DNA of 41,381 nt from Treponema sp. (GCA_031254315.1 JAIRUQ010000063.1:1-41381); one strand, 5' to 3'; shown: positions 1 through 8,717, numbered from the stretch's first letter. Program-made: numbers and translations. The notes: a model not told the origin generated them from the sequence alone.

Positions 1-60
1 CATCTCCTGCGGTTTAAATTGAATTACCTGTGGTTTTTCACATACCGCTAAAACATTCAT
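1..60 (-). CDS. ftsZ: Start of the gene after ftsA, probably ftsZ (partial)
   Basis: Only the first 20 codons are inside the window. They run from an ATG at 60-58 to the window edge with no stop. A strong ribosome binding site (GGGAGGGATAAAA on the minus strand) sits just upstream, and the gap to the ftsA stop is only 47 bp. The visible peptide (starting MNVLAVCEKPQV) is a variable N-terminus with no diagnostic tubulin/FtsZ motif. The ftsZ assignment therefore rests only on position directly downstream of ftsQ-ftsA in a dcw cluster. FtsZ is the tubulin-like GTPase that forms the cytokinetic ring and is tethered to the membrane by FtsA. Confidence 0.55.
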   Translation of the reverse strand, partial: MNVLAVCEKPQVIQFKPQEM

Positions 61-107
61 TTTTTATCCCTCCCAATTTTATCTTTAATTAACAAACCTT
101 ATGTCTG

Positions 108-1379
108 TCAAAAAAATTCCTCTCTTAACCATGATTTTAATTTATCAATAAGAGCAACGCTCTTTTTATCACTCTGCCGTAAATCAGAACTGCCTTCCCC
201 CGCGCTCAAACCTTCTCTCAGTCCTCCTTCAATCGCAAGCCCGATTGAAGTGGCAAAGGCAGGAGTACGGTACTCTTCAACAAGCCCAAGCAAATCCTGC
301 GTGGGGATTGGGCTTCCAAGTCTTGCGGGGAGTTTTAAAATACTGTTCGCGAGTTCGACAACACCCGCCATTTGCGCTCCGCCGCCTGTAAGTACAACGC
401 CTCCTCCAAGAGGGCGGGGAAGATTTAATGTATCAAGATGCTGTTTTACAAGTTTGAAAATTTCTTCCATTCTGGGTTTGATGATTGTAAGTATTTGCGA
501 GCGAGGGATTGACATTGGCGGTCTTCCGCCGACTCCCGGTACTATTACAGTTTCATCATCATCAAGCATTTCATCCCAACAACATCCGGCGTCAATTTTT
601 ATTTTTTCGGCGTTTTCAAGCGAAATATTTTTAATAATTGAAATATCGCTTGTAACCTGAGTTCCTCCCGCAGGAATTGTATAAGTAGAATACGGAGTAC
701 CGTCTACATATACAAGTGTATCTGTCGTACCGCCGCCAAGATCGAGTAACAAAACGCCTAAATCCATTTCTTCCTGTGTAAGAACCACACGAGATGCCGC
801 GAGAGTTTGTAAAATCAGTTCATTAACCCTAAAACCAGCGCGGTTTACGCATTTAATTAAATTTTGCGCTCCCGTTACGCTACATGTAATTATATGTACT
901 TCCGATTCAAGACGCACTCCGATCATATCAATAGGGTTACGAATACCTTTTTGATCATCAACTTTGAAATTCTGCGGAATTACTTCGAGTATCTGCCTGT
1001 CCGTTGGGATTACAACCGCTTTCGCGGCTTCTATTACACGATCAACATCTTCCTGCCCTATTTCCCTCTCCCTGGTATCTTTTCTTTTTCCGGCAACTCC
1101 CACAACCCCGCGCGAGTTAATTCCGCTTATATGATTTCCGCCTATTCCTGTCCAACAATCCGTAACTTCAAGCCCGCTCATCATCTCCGCGTCTTCAATC
1201 GCGGCGGCTACCGCGCGAAGTGTAGCCTCGATATTTACCACCACTCCTTTTCTTAAACCTGTGGACGGACGCGTACCTACTCCAATAATTTTAAGACCTC
1301 CGTCCGTGTCCCGTTCACAGACAATGGCGCGCACAAAAGTCGAGCCAATGTCCAATGACGCAATTATTCCATTACTCAT
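108..1379 (-). CDS. ftsA: Cell division protein FtsA
   Basis: Actin-fold ATPase of 423 aa that anchors FtsZ filaments to the cytoplasmic membrane. Visible signatures are the phosphate-1 loop near the N-terminus (SLDIGSTFVRAIV), the phosphate-2 motif LLLDLGGGTTD near residue 210 and the adenosine motif VVLTGGGAQMAG near residue 330. The last residues (LKSWLREEFF) form the amphipathic membrane-targeting helix typical of FtsA. The ATG overlaps the ftsQ stop (ATGA) and is preceded by AAGGAG at a suitable distance, so translation is probably coupled. Length is usual for the family. Confidence 0.97.
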   Translation of the reverse strand: MSNGIIASLDIGSTFVRAIVCERDTDGGLKIIGVGTRPSTGLRKGVVVNIEATLRAVAAAIEDAEMMSGLEVTDCWTGIGGNHISGINSRGVVGVAGKRKDTREREIGQEDVDRVIEAAKAVVIPTDRQILEVIPQNFKVDDQKGIRNPIDMIGVRLESEVHIITCSVTGAQNLIKCVNRAGFRVNELILQTLAASRVVLTQEEMDLGVLLLDLGGGTTDTLVYVDGTPYSTYTIPAGGTQVTSDISIIKNISLENAEKIKIDAGCCWDEMLDDDETVIVPGVGGRPPMSIPRSQILTIIKPRMEEIFKLVKQHLDTLNLPRPLGGGVVLTGGGAQMAGVVELANSILKLPARLGSPIPTQDLLGLVEEYRTPAFATSIGLAIEGGLREGLSAGEGSSDLRQSDKKSVALIDKLKSWLREEFF

Positions 1380-2194
1380 AAGGATTGCTCCTTTATCTTA
1401 TACGATCCCATACCGGACCTAAAATCAATCTCCACAGGACGCTGAATGTCTTTTTCAAACACATTCAGCATAACAAGCATATACCTGAGTGTATCTTCCG
1501 TCAGATTATTCTCCACTCTTACCCGAATCGAAGTATGAACTGGAAAGAGTACGAGATCAAAACCGTCCCATGTTTTCCTTTCTATACGAATTTCTGAAAT
1601 TGCAGATAACAACTCAGGTGAAGCTGTCGCTATTTCAGAGAGATTTTCCACCAGAGGAACAAGAGCGGACGGAAGACGCATATTAAGCTGTGGGTTTTCA
1701 ATGCCTGAAAGAATAGGAAGATTTGTCCCTTCATGCGAACCGCTTTCTCCAACTTTAAAAAATACTCCCTGCCTGTCAACATACACCGGAACCTGTCTTG
1801 TCCCTCTGTTCGCCAGAACAACGGCGGAGGCTTTGCGGGGAGTAAGGAAAATTGACAATTTATCGGGAAAACGTTTCATTACAACAGCCGATTCTACAAG
1901 AATATTAGCGGAAAGTTTTTGCCTGATTTCTTTTGTGTTAGTTGAAATAAAAGACGATGTGTCGTCAATCCCGGCAAGGTAGAGGATGTCCGCCCTCTGG
2001 AGACCGGAAAATTCATGAACTTCGATAGTAGAAAACGGAATAAAGGGGCTTATGCCAAAGAGCCAGATTAACTCAGCGGTAAAAATTATAACGGCTATAA
2101 TTAAAAACTTTTTAAGCCCTTTTTCAATTTTACTCGCGGACTTTTTCGCGGAGGGTAAATCTTCAGATGTTATGTAAGCATAATTACTATTCAT
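1376..2194 (-). CDS. ftsQ: Cell division protein FtsQ/DivIB
   Basis: Bitopic divisome protein with a short cytoplasmic N-terminus, one membrane segment (LIIAVIIFTAELIWLFGI) and a POTRA-like region (FIPFSTIEVHEFSGLQRADI) followed by the extracytoplasmic beta domain. The frame is open back to 2212. I choose the ATG at 2194 because CGGAGG lies 6 nt upstream; this start overlaps the ftsW stop by 8 nt and gives 272 aa. FtsQ links early and late divisome proteins through FtsL and FtsB. Sequence conservation in this family is low, so position between ftsW and ftsA is an important part of the call. Confidence 0.88.
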   Translation of the reverse strand: MNSNYAYITSEDLPSAKKSASKIEKGLKKFLIIAVIIFTAELIWLFGISPFIPFSTIEVHEFSGLQRADILYLAGIDDTSSFISTNTKEIRQKLSANILVESAVVMKRFPDKLSIFLTPRKASAVVLANRGTRQVPVYVDRQGVFFKVGESGSHEGTNLPILSGIENPQLNMRLPSALVPLVENLSEIATASPELLSAISEIRIERKTWDGFDLVLFPVHTSIRVRVENNLTEDTLRYMLVMLNVFEKDIQRPVEIDFRSGMGSYKIKEQSL

Positions 2195-3350
2195 TTTCAT
2201 CCTCCGATACATAAATTACATTTGACGAATACGGAGCCGAGCCGTCCCTTGCTACATTCGCTATAAGTCCCGCGCATACAAGAGTTGTCGCAAGTGAAGA
2301 ACCTCCCGCCGAGAAGAAAGGAAGCGGAATGCCGGTAGCAGGTAGCGCCCCGGAAACCACTGCGGTATTAAGCAGGGCTTGCGCGACAATCATCGTTGTT
2401 AAACTTGCCGCTAAAAGTCTTTTAAATATCGTTTTACTGTTTAACGCGGCTTTATATCCAAGAACGGCAAAAACTATAAACAACGCGAAGAACAACAGAA
2501 TACCGATGAATCCCGTCTCCTCTACATACGCACTAAAAATAAAATCTGAATGGATTTCGGGAATACTCGCTACCTTGCGCGTCCCCTCTCCAATACCTTT
2601 ACCCCAGAAGCCGCTGGAAATAACAGCGTCACGGCTTGCGTTCACCTGAAAACCCGCGCCCATCGGGTCCCATTCGGGTCTTAAAAAACTGACAAGCCGT
2701 CTTACTCTGTGTTCCTTGGTAAATACCAACAGCGCGGAAATGGGGATTATCATGGCAATCGCGGCGAAGAAATAGCGGAAACGCATTCCGGCGATAAAAA
2801 ATATTATCATTGCGTTAAACACAAGAAAAACAGCCGTAGAAAAGTTATTCTGCATATATATAAGACCGAAGAAAAGCCCCGTAACCAATACAGGCGGCAG
2901 AACTCCCGATGCGAAATTATCTAAATAATCTGATTTTTTATCAAGTAAATGCGCAAGGTATAGGGGAAGAACAAATTTTACCATTTCTGAAGGTTGATAA
3001 GATACGGAACCTACTTCTATCCAGCGTGATGCGCCATAGCGTTCAACTCCGATGCCGGGGACAAGTGTTAATACACATAAAAACGCCGCGATAATAACAA
3101 GGGGAAGTATACATTTTCTTAATACTTCAAGATTAACCTTTGAAAAAATGATGAATAACACAACTCCGACAGCCGCGAAAAGCAACTGCCGCACAATAAA
3201 GTAATTGCCGTCTCTGAAAAAACGCGCCGCGAATGAGTATGACGCTGAATAAAGGGTTACAAGTCCTGTTCCAAGCATCAAAATCACGCAGAAGTAAAAG
3301 AGGTGAACTGTTTTTTGACCTTGTGTTCTTTCAACATCAAATTGATACAT
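2187..3350 (-). CDS. ftsW: Lipid II glycosyltransferase FtsW (SEDS family)
   Basis: Polytopic membrane protein of 387 aa with about ten hydrophobic segments and SEDS-family signatures, including YQPSEMVKF near the middle and the C-terminal PFFSAGGSSLATTL motif. FtsW polymerises lipid II into septal glycan together with a class B penicillin-binding protein. Its usual partner ftsI is not in this cluster. The start ATG follows GGGGA, which overlaps the mraY stop region. RodA is the alternative member of the family; the dcw location favours FtsW. Confidence 0.93.
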   Translation of the reverse strand: MYQFDVERTQGQKTVHLFYFCVILMLGTGLVTLYSASYSFAARFFRDGNYFIVRQLLFAAVGVVLFIIFSKVNLEVLRKCILPLVIIAAFLCVLTLVPGIGVERYGASRWIEVGSVSYQPSEMVKFVLPLYLAHLLDKKSDYLDNFASGVLPPVLVTGLFFGLIYMQNNFSTAVFLVFNAMIIFFIAGMRFRYFFAAIAMIIPISALLVFTKEHRVRRLVSFLRPEWDPMGAGFQVNASRDAVISSGFWGKGIGEGTRKVASIPEIHSDFIFSAYVEETGFIGILLFFALFIVFAVLGYKAALNSKTIFKRLLAASLTTMIVAQALLNTAVVSGALPATGIPLPFFSAGGSSLATTLVCAGLIANVARDGSAPYSSNVIYVSEDENE

Positions 3351-3359
3351 TCCATTCCC

Positions 3360-4439
3360 CTACTGAATCTTCAAAGTTGACAGAGCGATAATCGCGAAAA
3401 GACCGCCCAATATCCAAAAACGTATGACGGTCTTAATTTCCGACCAGCCCATAAGTTCATAGTGATGATGCAACGGAGCCATTCTAAAGACCCGTTTCTT
3501 CCGTAGCTTGAATGACACAACCTGTATCATTACCGAAGCAATCTCAAGTACAAAAACTCCTCCTATAACAAGGATTAAAAGTTCTTTTTTTGTAATAAGT
3601 GAAACAACAGCGATTAAGCCGCCTAAAGACAAACTACCAACGTCTCCCATAAACACTTCCGCAGGATGTGCGTTGAACCACAAAAAACCCACGCAGGCTC
3701 CGGCGGCGGCAAGACAAAATACCGTAAGCTCGCCTGCTTCGGGAATATACGGTATTCCGAGATACTCGGAAAAGTCAATGCGCCCCGTAATATATGTAAG
3801 GATAGCGAGGGTGAGAAAAACAATTATTAAAAGACCGGCTAAAAGCCCGTCAAGACCGTCTGAAAAATTTACAGCGTTTGATTCGCCTACAACCAGAATG
3901 ACTGCAAAGGGAATCCATAACCAGCCCATATCCCAAACAGGCTCTTTAAAGAACGGAATATAAAGGAGTGTAGTTTGCTCCTCTCCTGTAAAGTAAATTA
4001 TAAGCACAACTATAATCGCTACGGCAAACTGCCCTGCAAGTTTCACCCAAGCCGGAAGCCCCGCTGAATTATGGCGCGTAACTTTAAGATAATCGTCAAT
4101 AAAACCAATCGCGCCAAACGCTAAAAACGCTCCCAATGTTATCCAGATGGTTTTGTTATGCAAATCGCCCCATAAGAGCATTGCTATAACAACAGAAAAT
4201 ATTATAAACACTCCGCCCATTGTGGGAGTTCCGGTTTTTGCCAGGTGGGTTTGCGGTCCGTCTTCCCTTACAGACTGACCAATTTTTAACTTGCGTAAGA
4301 ACTCAATTAACGCGGCTCCGAACAAGAAGCATATAAGTAAAGTTGTTAAAGCGGCAAAAGCGCTTCGGAATGTAAGGTATGTAAAAACATTAAAAGGTGT
4401 AAAATATTTTATTAACGGCAACGCTAATTCGCGTATCAT
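3360..4439 (-). CDS. mraY: Phospho-N-acetylmuramoyl-pentapeptide transferase MraY
   Basis: Integral membrane enzyme (359 aa) that transfers phospho-MurNAc-pentapeptide from UDP to undecaprenyl phosphate, making lipid I. Visible motifs are FIDDYLK, the Asp-rich NFSDGLDGL region and the histidine-rich APLHHHYELMGWSE loop, all characteristic of MraY. About ten transmembrane segments are evident. The ATG overlaps the murF stop (ATGA) and has GGGAGGCG upstream, so translation is coupled to murF. Confidence 0.97.
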   Translation of the reverse strand: MIRELALPLIKYFTPFNVFTYLTFRSAFAALTTLLICFLFGAALIEFLRKLKIGQSVREDGPQTHLAKTGTPTMGGVFIIFSVVIAMLLWGDLHNKTIWITLGAFLAFGAIGFIDDYLKVTRHNSAGLPAWVKLAGQFAVAIIVVLIIYFTGEEQTTLLYIPFFKEPVWDMGWLWIPFAVILVVGESNAVNFSDGLDGLLAGLLIIVFLTLAILTYITGRIDFSEYLGIPYIPEAGELTVFCLAAAGACVGFLWFNAHPAEVFMGDVGSLSLGGLIAVVSLITKKELLILVIGGVFVLEIASVMIQVVSFKLRKKRVFRMAPLHHHYELMGWSEIKTVIRFWILGGLFAIIALSTLKIQ

Positions 4440-5824
4440 TGAGCGCCTCCCGTCAACATTCCGGTTAACCTTTCAAGAGCGCAACTTCGGGAGCCTTTTA
4501 GCAGAACAAGATCGCCTGTGTGAACATAACCGTCCAGAGCGCTTGAAAGTTCGTTTATATCGTCTGTATGGAAAAAATTCTTACCGTTATCTTCCAACTG
4601 CATGACAGACGCTTTAATCTCTTTGCCGAACAAAAACACTTTTTTCGCCATTGATACCGACAACAAAAAGCCCAGTTTTTCATGCTCAGAAACCGAATTA
4701 TCGCCAAGTTCCAGCATATCGGCTATTACATACACCTTTCTGCCGGGCCATTCAAGCAAATCGCAGAATTCAATGCTTTTCGCGGTTGATTCGGGGTTAG
4801 CGTTATAACAATCACGAACAACCGTGGTGCGCCCGTTAAGAATCTCAAGCCTGCCGAATAACGGTTTTACGGATTCAAGTCCGTGCTTTATGGCGTTAAA
4901 GCTGACAGGAACTTCTTGCGCGATCGCTACAGCGGCAAGAGCGTCTTCAAGGCAATGTTTTCCCGGAAGGGCAAAATTGATCTTTTCGCCTGCCCAGATA
5001 ATTTCCGTCCCTTCAAGCCCCAGAGCGTTTATTCTTTCAATATCCTTAAAACTACTCAGTCCATAAAACTTTTTCTTTCCCGTAACGCCTTCGGCAAGCT
5101 CATCGGCGTATTCATCGGCTTCGGGAATAAGGGCAATATCGCTTTCTTTTAAGTACTGAAAAATACATTTCTTTTGCTCAACTATTTTTTCTTTACTGCC
5201 GAAATATTCGATATGGGCAGAACCTATATTTGTAACTAAAGCGATGTTTGGTTTTAGAACTCCCGCTATTTCAGAAATTTCACCGGGTCTATTCATGCCA
5301 AGCTCAAAAATCCCGACTTCATGATGATCTCTCACTTCAAAAACAGAAAGCGGTAAACCCGTCTCTGAATTAAGGTTTCCCATATTCATCACGGTATTTT
5401 TTTCTGTAGAAATAATCGCCGCTGTAATTTCCTTAGTAGTAGTCTTCCCCGACGAGCCTGTAATTCCTATTTTTAAGAGTTTTGGGAATTTTTCAAGATA
5501 AACCCTAGCACAGTCCTGTAAACCTTTTAGTGTATTTTCTACTACAATTAAATCTTTTTGTTTTAATCTGGCAAGACTTATAAGATCAAGTCTCTCCAGC
5601 TTTGAAGATGCGACCACCGCTCCTTCAGCTCCTGCGTCAAACGCCGCTTTTACAAAATCATGTCCGTCATTGGAAGAGCCTTCAAGCGCGAAGAACAATG
5701 CGCCTTCTTTGACGGTACGGGAATCTATGGCTACTGAAGAAAAACCTTTATTAGGCGCAAATGAAATATGGCGCGCCCCAATCAAATGGGAAAGTTCGCC
5801 GGTATTCATCAGGTCAGTATCCAT
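4436..5824 (-). CDS. murF: UDP-MurNAc-tripeptide:D-Ala-D-Ala ligase MurF
   Basis: Cytoplasmic Mur ligase of 462 aa that adds D-Ala-D-Ala to the UDP-MurNAc-tripeptide, producing the MraY substrate. The ATP-binding P-loop is ITGSSGKTTTKE near residue 120. The central domain has MNRPGEISE and NIGSAHIEYFGS, and the DCYNANPES segment is typical of MurF rather than MurC, D or E. The start overlaps the end of the FtsL-like gene by 11 bp. A G-run lies 8 nt upstream; an in-frame ATG five codons later is an alternative start. Confidence 0.95.
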   Translation of the reverse strand: MDTDLMNTGELSHLIGARHISFAPNKGFSSVAIDSRTVKEGALFFALEGSSNDGHDFVKAAFDAGAEGAVVASSKLERLDLISLARLKQKDLIVVENTLKGLQDCARVYLEKFPKLLKIGITGSSGKTTTKEITAAIISTEKNTVMNMGNLNSETGLPLSVFEVRDHHEVGIFELGMNRPGEISEIAGVLKPNIALVTNIGSAHIEYFGSKEKIVEQKKCIFQYLKESDIALIPEADEYADELAEGVTGKKKFYGLSSFKDIERINALGLEGTEIIWAGEKINFALPGKHCLEDALAAVAIAQEVPVSFNAIKHGLESVKPLFGRLEILNGRTTVVRDCYNANPESTAKSIEFCDLLEWPGRKVYVIADMLELGDNSVSEHEKLGFLLSVSMAKKVFLFGKEIKASVMQLEDNGKNFFHTDDINELSSALDGYVHTGDLVLLKGSRSCALERLTGMLTGGAQ

Positions 5825-6107
5825 GCTCCGTTCCCCCCATTATTTTTACCTGAAGAAAATACTCAGGCGGTATCTTGTGCAGTTCTAACTCATTTTTAGA
5901 TAAATAATCAATTCTTTCAGGCGATGAATATTCACAAATGCCGGCGATAAGTTTTTTATTGCTTTCTACCCATTCTGTCTGTGTCTGTTCAAGTCGTGTC
6001 AGTTCGCCGGAAAGATTTTTATACCTGTTGGATTGCCAGACTAGAAGACCGAGGCAGAGCGGAATTGTAAAAACAAGAAAATACAGTAATAAATACTTTT
6101 TAGTCAT
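5814..6107 (-). CDS. Small bitopic protein, FtsL-like
   Basis: A 97-residue protein with one N-terminal membrane segment (LLLYFLVFTIPLCLGLLVW), then a predicted coiled-coil stretch (SGELTRLEQTQTEWVESNKK), ending ELHKIPPEYFLQVKI. This size, topology and position between rsmH and murF match FtsL, the divisome protein that pairs with FtsB and FtsQ. FtsL diverges too fast for recognition by sequence, so this is inferred from context. GGAG lies 6 nt before the ATG at 6107; an ATG two codons upstream (6113) is an alternative. It overlaps both neighbours. Confidence 0.75.
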   Translation of the reverse strand: MTKKYLLLYFLVFTIPLCLGLLVWQSNRYKNLSGELTRLEQTQTEWVESNKKLIAGICEYSSPERIDYLSKNELELHKIPPEYFLQVKIMGGTEHGY

Positions 6108-7056
6108 TGTCATCTCCGTCTAAAACCTTTTCTACTACACGCAATCTGGCGCTTCTGGACGGCGGATTTCTCTCAATCTCGTCTTTTTCGGGCGTAATCC
6201 CCTTTTTTGTCAGTATATTGACAGATCTACGCCCACTACATTTACATATCGGCGCTTGTTGAGGGCAGGTACAGTCTTTATTCATTGTTCTAAAGAAGTT
6301 TTTGACAATTCTGTCCTCCAATGAATGAAAACTGATAATCCCAAGCCGTCCCCCCGGCTCAAGAACCCTAAGCGCCGCCTCAAGGAGTGATGGAAGCCGT
6401 GAAAGCTCCCCGTTTACCGCTATTCTAAGGGCTTGGAAAGTCCTTGTAGCGGGATGAATATGACCGTGCCTGTAAGAAGCCGGCACTGCTTTTTGAACCA
6501 GACCGGCAAGAGCCGAAGTGGTTGTAATCGTGGATTTTTGCCTCTCATTAACGATTTGGGCGGCAATTCTGCGTGAGAATTTTTCCTCAGCGTTGTTGTA
6601 CAAAAGGTCAGCCAATTCACGTTCTGGAAGACGCGCCAAAAGTTCCGCCGCCGTCAAGCCTGCCGAAGTATCAATGCGCATATCCAAATATTCGTCTTTT
6701 TCAAAACTAAAACCCTTTCCGCTCTTTTTGTAATGATAAAAACTTACGCCTAAATCAAAAAGAATTGTATCAGGGCGTTTAAACTGCGAAGGATAATCGG
6801 CAAAAAAGTCATTTGACCAGCCGCAATAAAAATGAACACGGTCGTTAAACTCTTTCATGCGCTCTTGGGCGACCGCGAGAATATCACTGTCAGCGTCAAT
6901 GGCGACAATTTTTAATTCGGGATATTTTGAAAGGAAGGCAAAAGAATGTCCGCCCTCGCCTGTATTTGCGTCTACCATAAGTTCATTTTTTTCCCGAGGG
7001 CAAAGGAGATCGAGAGTTTCATCAAGCATTACAGGGGTATGCGCGTATTCTGTCAT
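6100..7056 (-). CDS. rsmH: 16S rRNA m4C1402 methyltransferase RsmH (MraW)
   Basis: SAM-dependent methyltransferase of 318 aa that N4-methylates C1402 of 16S rRNA. Visible motifs are HTPVMLDE at the N-terminus, the SAM-binding DANTGEGGHSFAFL (motif I, with N where G is more common), LFDLGVSFYHY, and the C-terminal RLGIISFHSLEDRIVKNFF. Near the C-terminus is a cysteine cluster (CTCPQQAPICKC). The start overlaps the mraZ stop (ATGA) with GGAGAAGG upstream. rsmH directly after mraZ is the classic dcw order. Confidence 0.97.
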   Translation of the reverse strand: MTEYAHTPVMLDETLDLLCPREKNELMVDANTGEGGHSFAFLSKYPELKIVAIDADSDILAVAQERMKEFNDRVHFYCGWSNDFFADYPSQFKRPDTILFDLGVSFYHYKKSGKGFSFEKDEYLDMRIDTSAGLTAAELLARLPERELADLLYNNAEEKFSRRIAAQIVNERQKSTITTTSALAGLVQKAVPASYRHGHIHPATRTFQALRIAVNGELSRLPSLLEAALRVLEPGGRLGIISFHSLEDRIVKNFFRTMNKDCTCPQQAPICKCSGRRSVNILTKKGITPEKDEIERNPPSRSARLRVVEKVLDGDDND

Positions 7057-7526
7057 GCCTTCTCCTCCAGAAAGAAATTAACTTTTCCGTGCATTTTTTC
7101 GTGGGTAATTTTATTGATCTGCCGAACTTCTTCCATAAAGCTCTTATATTCCTTGGCGTTCCATATTTCCAGCCGCCCTTTAATACTCAAAACAAGACAA
7201 TCCTTTGTTAAACTGGCATAGTTTCTTAAAATCGCCTGTATCGGAATACGCCCTGTTTTGGGGTCCATATCGACAGAACATTTCGTGCTTATATGTTGAT
7301 ATTCAAAGGCATCGATTTCTTTCGCGCTCAATTCGTTCTCTACGCTTTCTTTTTCAAATGTTTCGATAAAATGCTCAAAGCCCGCGGGAGTCATCACCCA
7401 TACGCATAATTCCTTTCCCTGCATTATTAACAGTTCCCCGTTATAACGTTCACGCAGAGGAGCCGGAATTACAACGCGCCCTTTATCATCCAGAGTGCTT
7501 TCAAATGTCCCTGTCTGTAACAGCAT
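7053..7526 (-). CDS. mraZ: Transcriptional regulator MraZ
   Basis: First gene of the dcw operon, 157 aa, with two AbrB/SpoVT-like swapped-hairpin modules. The N-terminal half has TLDDKGRVVIPAPLRERY with the D-x-K-G-R-(V/I) signature. The second half has SVDMDPKTGRIPIQAILRNYA with the degenerate counterpart. MraZ binds repeats in its own promoter and controls dcw expression. The start ATG follows an AGGG-containing leader. Confidence 0.95.
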   Translation of the reverse strand: MLLQTGTFESTLDDKGRVVIPAPLRERYNGELLIMQGKELCVWVMTPAGFEHFIETFEKESVENELSAKEIDAFEYQHISTKCSVDMDPKTGRIPIQAILRNYASLTKDCLVLSIKGRLEIWNAKEYKSFMEEVRQINKITHEKMHGKVNFFLEEKA

Positions 7527-7577
7527 TTACCCTATCTTCCCTATTATTCTAAAAAATCCCACCAAATGACACTTACC

Positions 7578-7606
7578 AGTATCTACTATATTGAGGCACA
7601 GGTCAA
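7578..7606 (-). promoter_or_regulatory. Candidate sigma-70 promoter of the dcw operon
   Basis: On the minus strand TTGACC (7606-7601) and GATACT (7583-7578) are separated by 17 bp, about 50 bp before the mraZ ATG. G-rich TGGT/GTGGG motifs in the leader just downstream could be MraZ-binding boxes, but they do not form a clean repeat. Confidence 0.5.
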
Positions 7607-7653
7607 CAATAATTCATAATTTTTTTTCAAAAAAAATGAAGAATTTTGCTAAT

Positions 7654-7677
7654 TTTACTACACATTTGTATAGTAAA
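7654..7677. promoter_or_regulatory. 24-bp imperfect palindrome between mraZ and the 7722 gene
   Basis: TTTACTACACAT-TTGTATAGTAAA pairs in 10 of 12 positions about its centre. It lies in the divergent intergenic region about 10 bp upstream of the predicted -35 of the gene at 7722. It is a candidate operator for an unknown regulator. A T8-C-A8 palindrome lies about 20 bp away at 7619-7636. Confidence 0.4.
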
Positions 7678-7686
7678 TGGGGATAA

Positions 7687-7715
7687 TTGCCTGAATTTGG
7701 CTGTTAAGCTATGAT
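7687..7715 (+). promoter_or_regulatory. Promoter fused to the start codon (leaderless) of the 7722 gene
   Basis: TTGCCT (7687-7692), a 17-bp spacer and TATGAT (7710-7715) are followed by exactly 6 nt and then the ATG at 7722. Transcription would begin at or next to the A of the start codon. No Shine-Dalgarno sequence precedes the ATG. Confidence 0.55.
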
Positions 7716-7721
7716 TTTGAC

Positions 7722-7964
7722 ATGCATATCAGTGAATATTTCATTGTCTTCCCTGAGGGCGATGTGCAGGAAGTACAGGGGCGGCTCCCATTTAACGCCC
7801 TTGTAGACATGAACGGCAACGTGTTAAATCCGCCTTTGCCGACCAACAGGATGATTGTTTTTAAGGTTGCCGGAATTAAAACCGATGAAAGAACAGGCGT
7901 AAGTGAAACCTATCATTTTTTAGACCTGCTAAGCGCAGAGGAATTACTTGAGTACACGACTTAA
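7722..7964 (+). CDS. Small hypothetical protein
   Basis: An 80-aa acidic protein with no signal peptide or membrane segment; I do not recognise the family. It has the look of a compact beta-rich domain (FIVFPEGDVQEVQGRLPF; RMIVFKVAGIKTDE) followed by an acidic C-terminal helix (FLDLLSAEELLEY). It overlaps the next gene by 17 bp, so the two are translationally linked and probably work together. No ribosome binding site is visible at its ATG, in keeping with leaderless translation. Confidence 0.65.
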   Translation: MHISEYFIVFPEGDVQEVQGRLPFNALVDMNGNVLNPPLPTNRMIVFKVAGIKTDERTGVSETYHFLDLLSAEELLEYTT

Positions 7965-8637
7965 AACAATTGGAACACGAAACGAAAGCTCTCTGCACAA
8001 AACATTAAAATTTCAATATGCCGGTCCCGGTGGAAAGACAGAAGCCGAGGTTGGCGAATTTGTCGCGGACGGAATACGGGACGACGGTGAATATATCGAA
8101 GTCCAGACAGGCAGTTTTGGTCCGCTTAGAAAAAAGATAAAAGCGTTTACCGCAGGCGGCAAGGTGCGTATCATTCACCCAATTGCCGTAACAAAAAAGC
8201 TGGAAGTCTACGGCGCGAGGGGAAAGTACCTCTACACACGAGCAAGCCCCTTACACGGCACTGCATGGACGCTCTTTGACGCTCTCCTTTACGCTCCCGA
8301 ACTGCCGCTTACACGCGGTGTAACAATAGAGATTGTCCTTATCGACATAACCGAAAAACGTAAAAAGGACGGCAAGGGCGCGCGGCGGCGGAAAGGCACT
8401 AGTATCAAAGACAAGGAATTGACTGCCCTGCGCGAGAGCATCATCTTAAAAAAACCCGCCGATTATCTGCGTTTTATCCCCTTCAAAAAAGGCGAAGAGT
8501 TTACCGTCCGCGATTTGTCAAAGCGGGCGAAAATCGACGAGGTGACGGCAAGAAAAACCCTCTATGTGTTGACCAAAATGAAACTGATTAAAAGAATAGG
8601 GAAGAAAGTGAATGCGTGGGTTTATAGCAGGGAATAG
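7948..8637 (+). CDS. PD-(D/E)XK-like protein with C-terminal winged helix
   Basis: A 229-aa basic protein starting at TTG with AGAGGA 5 nt upstream, inside the end of the preceding gene. The N-terminal half has an acidic pattern resembling PD-(D/E)XK nucleases: a Glu near residue 13, then VADGIRDDGEYIEVQTGSFG, where D and E-x-Q would be the metal site (Q replacing the usual K). The middle is rich in basic residues (KRKKDGKGARRRK). The last 60 residues (FTVRDLSKRAKIDEVTARKTLYVL, then a beta wing) look like a winged helix-turn-helix. A DNA-binding nuclease-like role is inferred, not shown. It may instead be inactive as a nuclease and act as a regulator. Confidence 0.7.
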   Translation: MSTRLKTIGTRNESSLHKTLKFQYAGPGGKTEAEVGEFVADGIRDDGEYIEVQTGSFGPLRKKIKAFTAGGKVRIIHPIAVTKKLEVYGARGKYLYTRASPLHGTAWTLFDALLYAPELPLTRGVTIEIVLIDITEKRKKDGKGARRRKGTSIKDKELTALRESIILKKPADYLRFIPFKKGEEFTVRDLSKRAKIDEVTARKTLYVLTKMKLIKRIGKKVNAWVYSRE

Positions 8638-8688
8638 TGAACTGTTAACAGTGGACAGAGAGTAGAAAAAATTCCCATTGAAAACTGC

Positions 8689-8717
8689 TTGACAGGTAGT
8701 ATCATATATAGTATCAT
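8689..8717 (+). promoter_or_regulatory. hicAB promoter, apparently leaderless
   Basis: TTGACA (8689-8694), a 17-bp spacer and TATCAT (8712-8717) lie 6 nt before the hicA ATG. The predicted start of transcription coincides with the start codon, and no Shine-Dalgarno sequence is present. Confidence 0.65.

Noticed and set aside
250..660. Open reading frame on the plus strand within ftsA
   Set aside because: It is the antisense shadow of ftsA; the protein is low in complexity and has no ribosome binding site.
1..7526. Absence of murC, murD, murE, murG and ftsI from the dcw cluster as a novelty
   Set aside because: Reduced dcw clusters of this kind are expected in treponemes; the missing genes are probably elsewhere.
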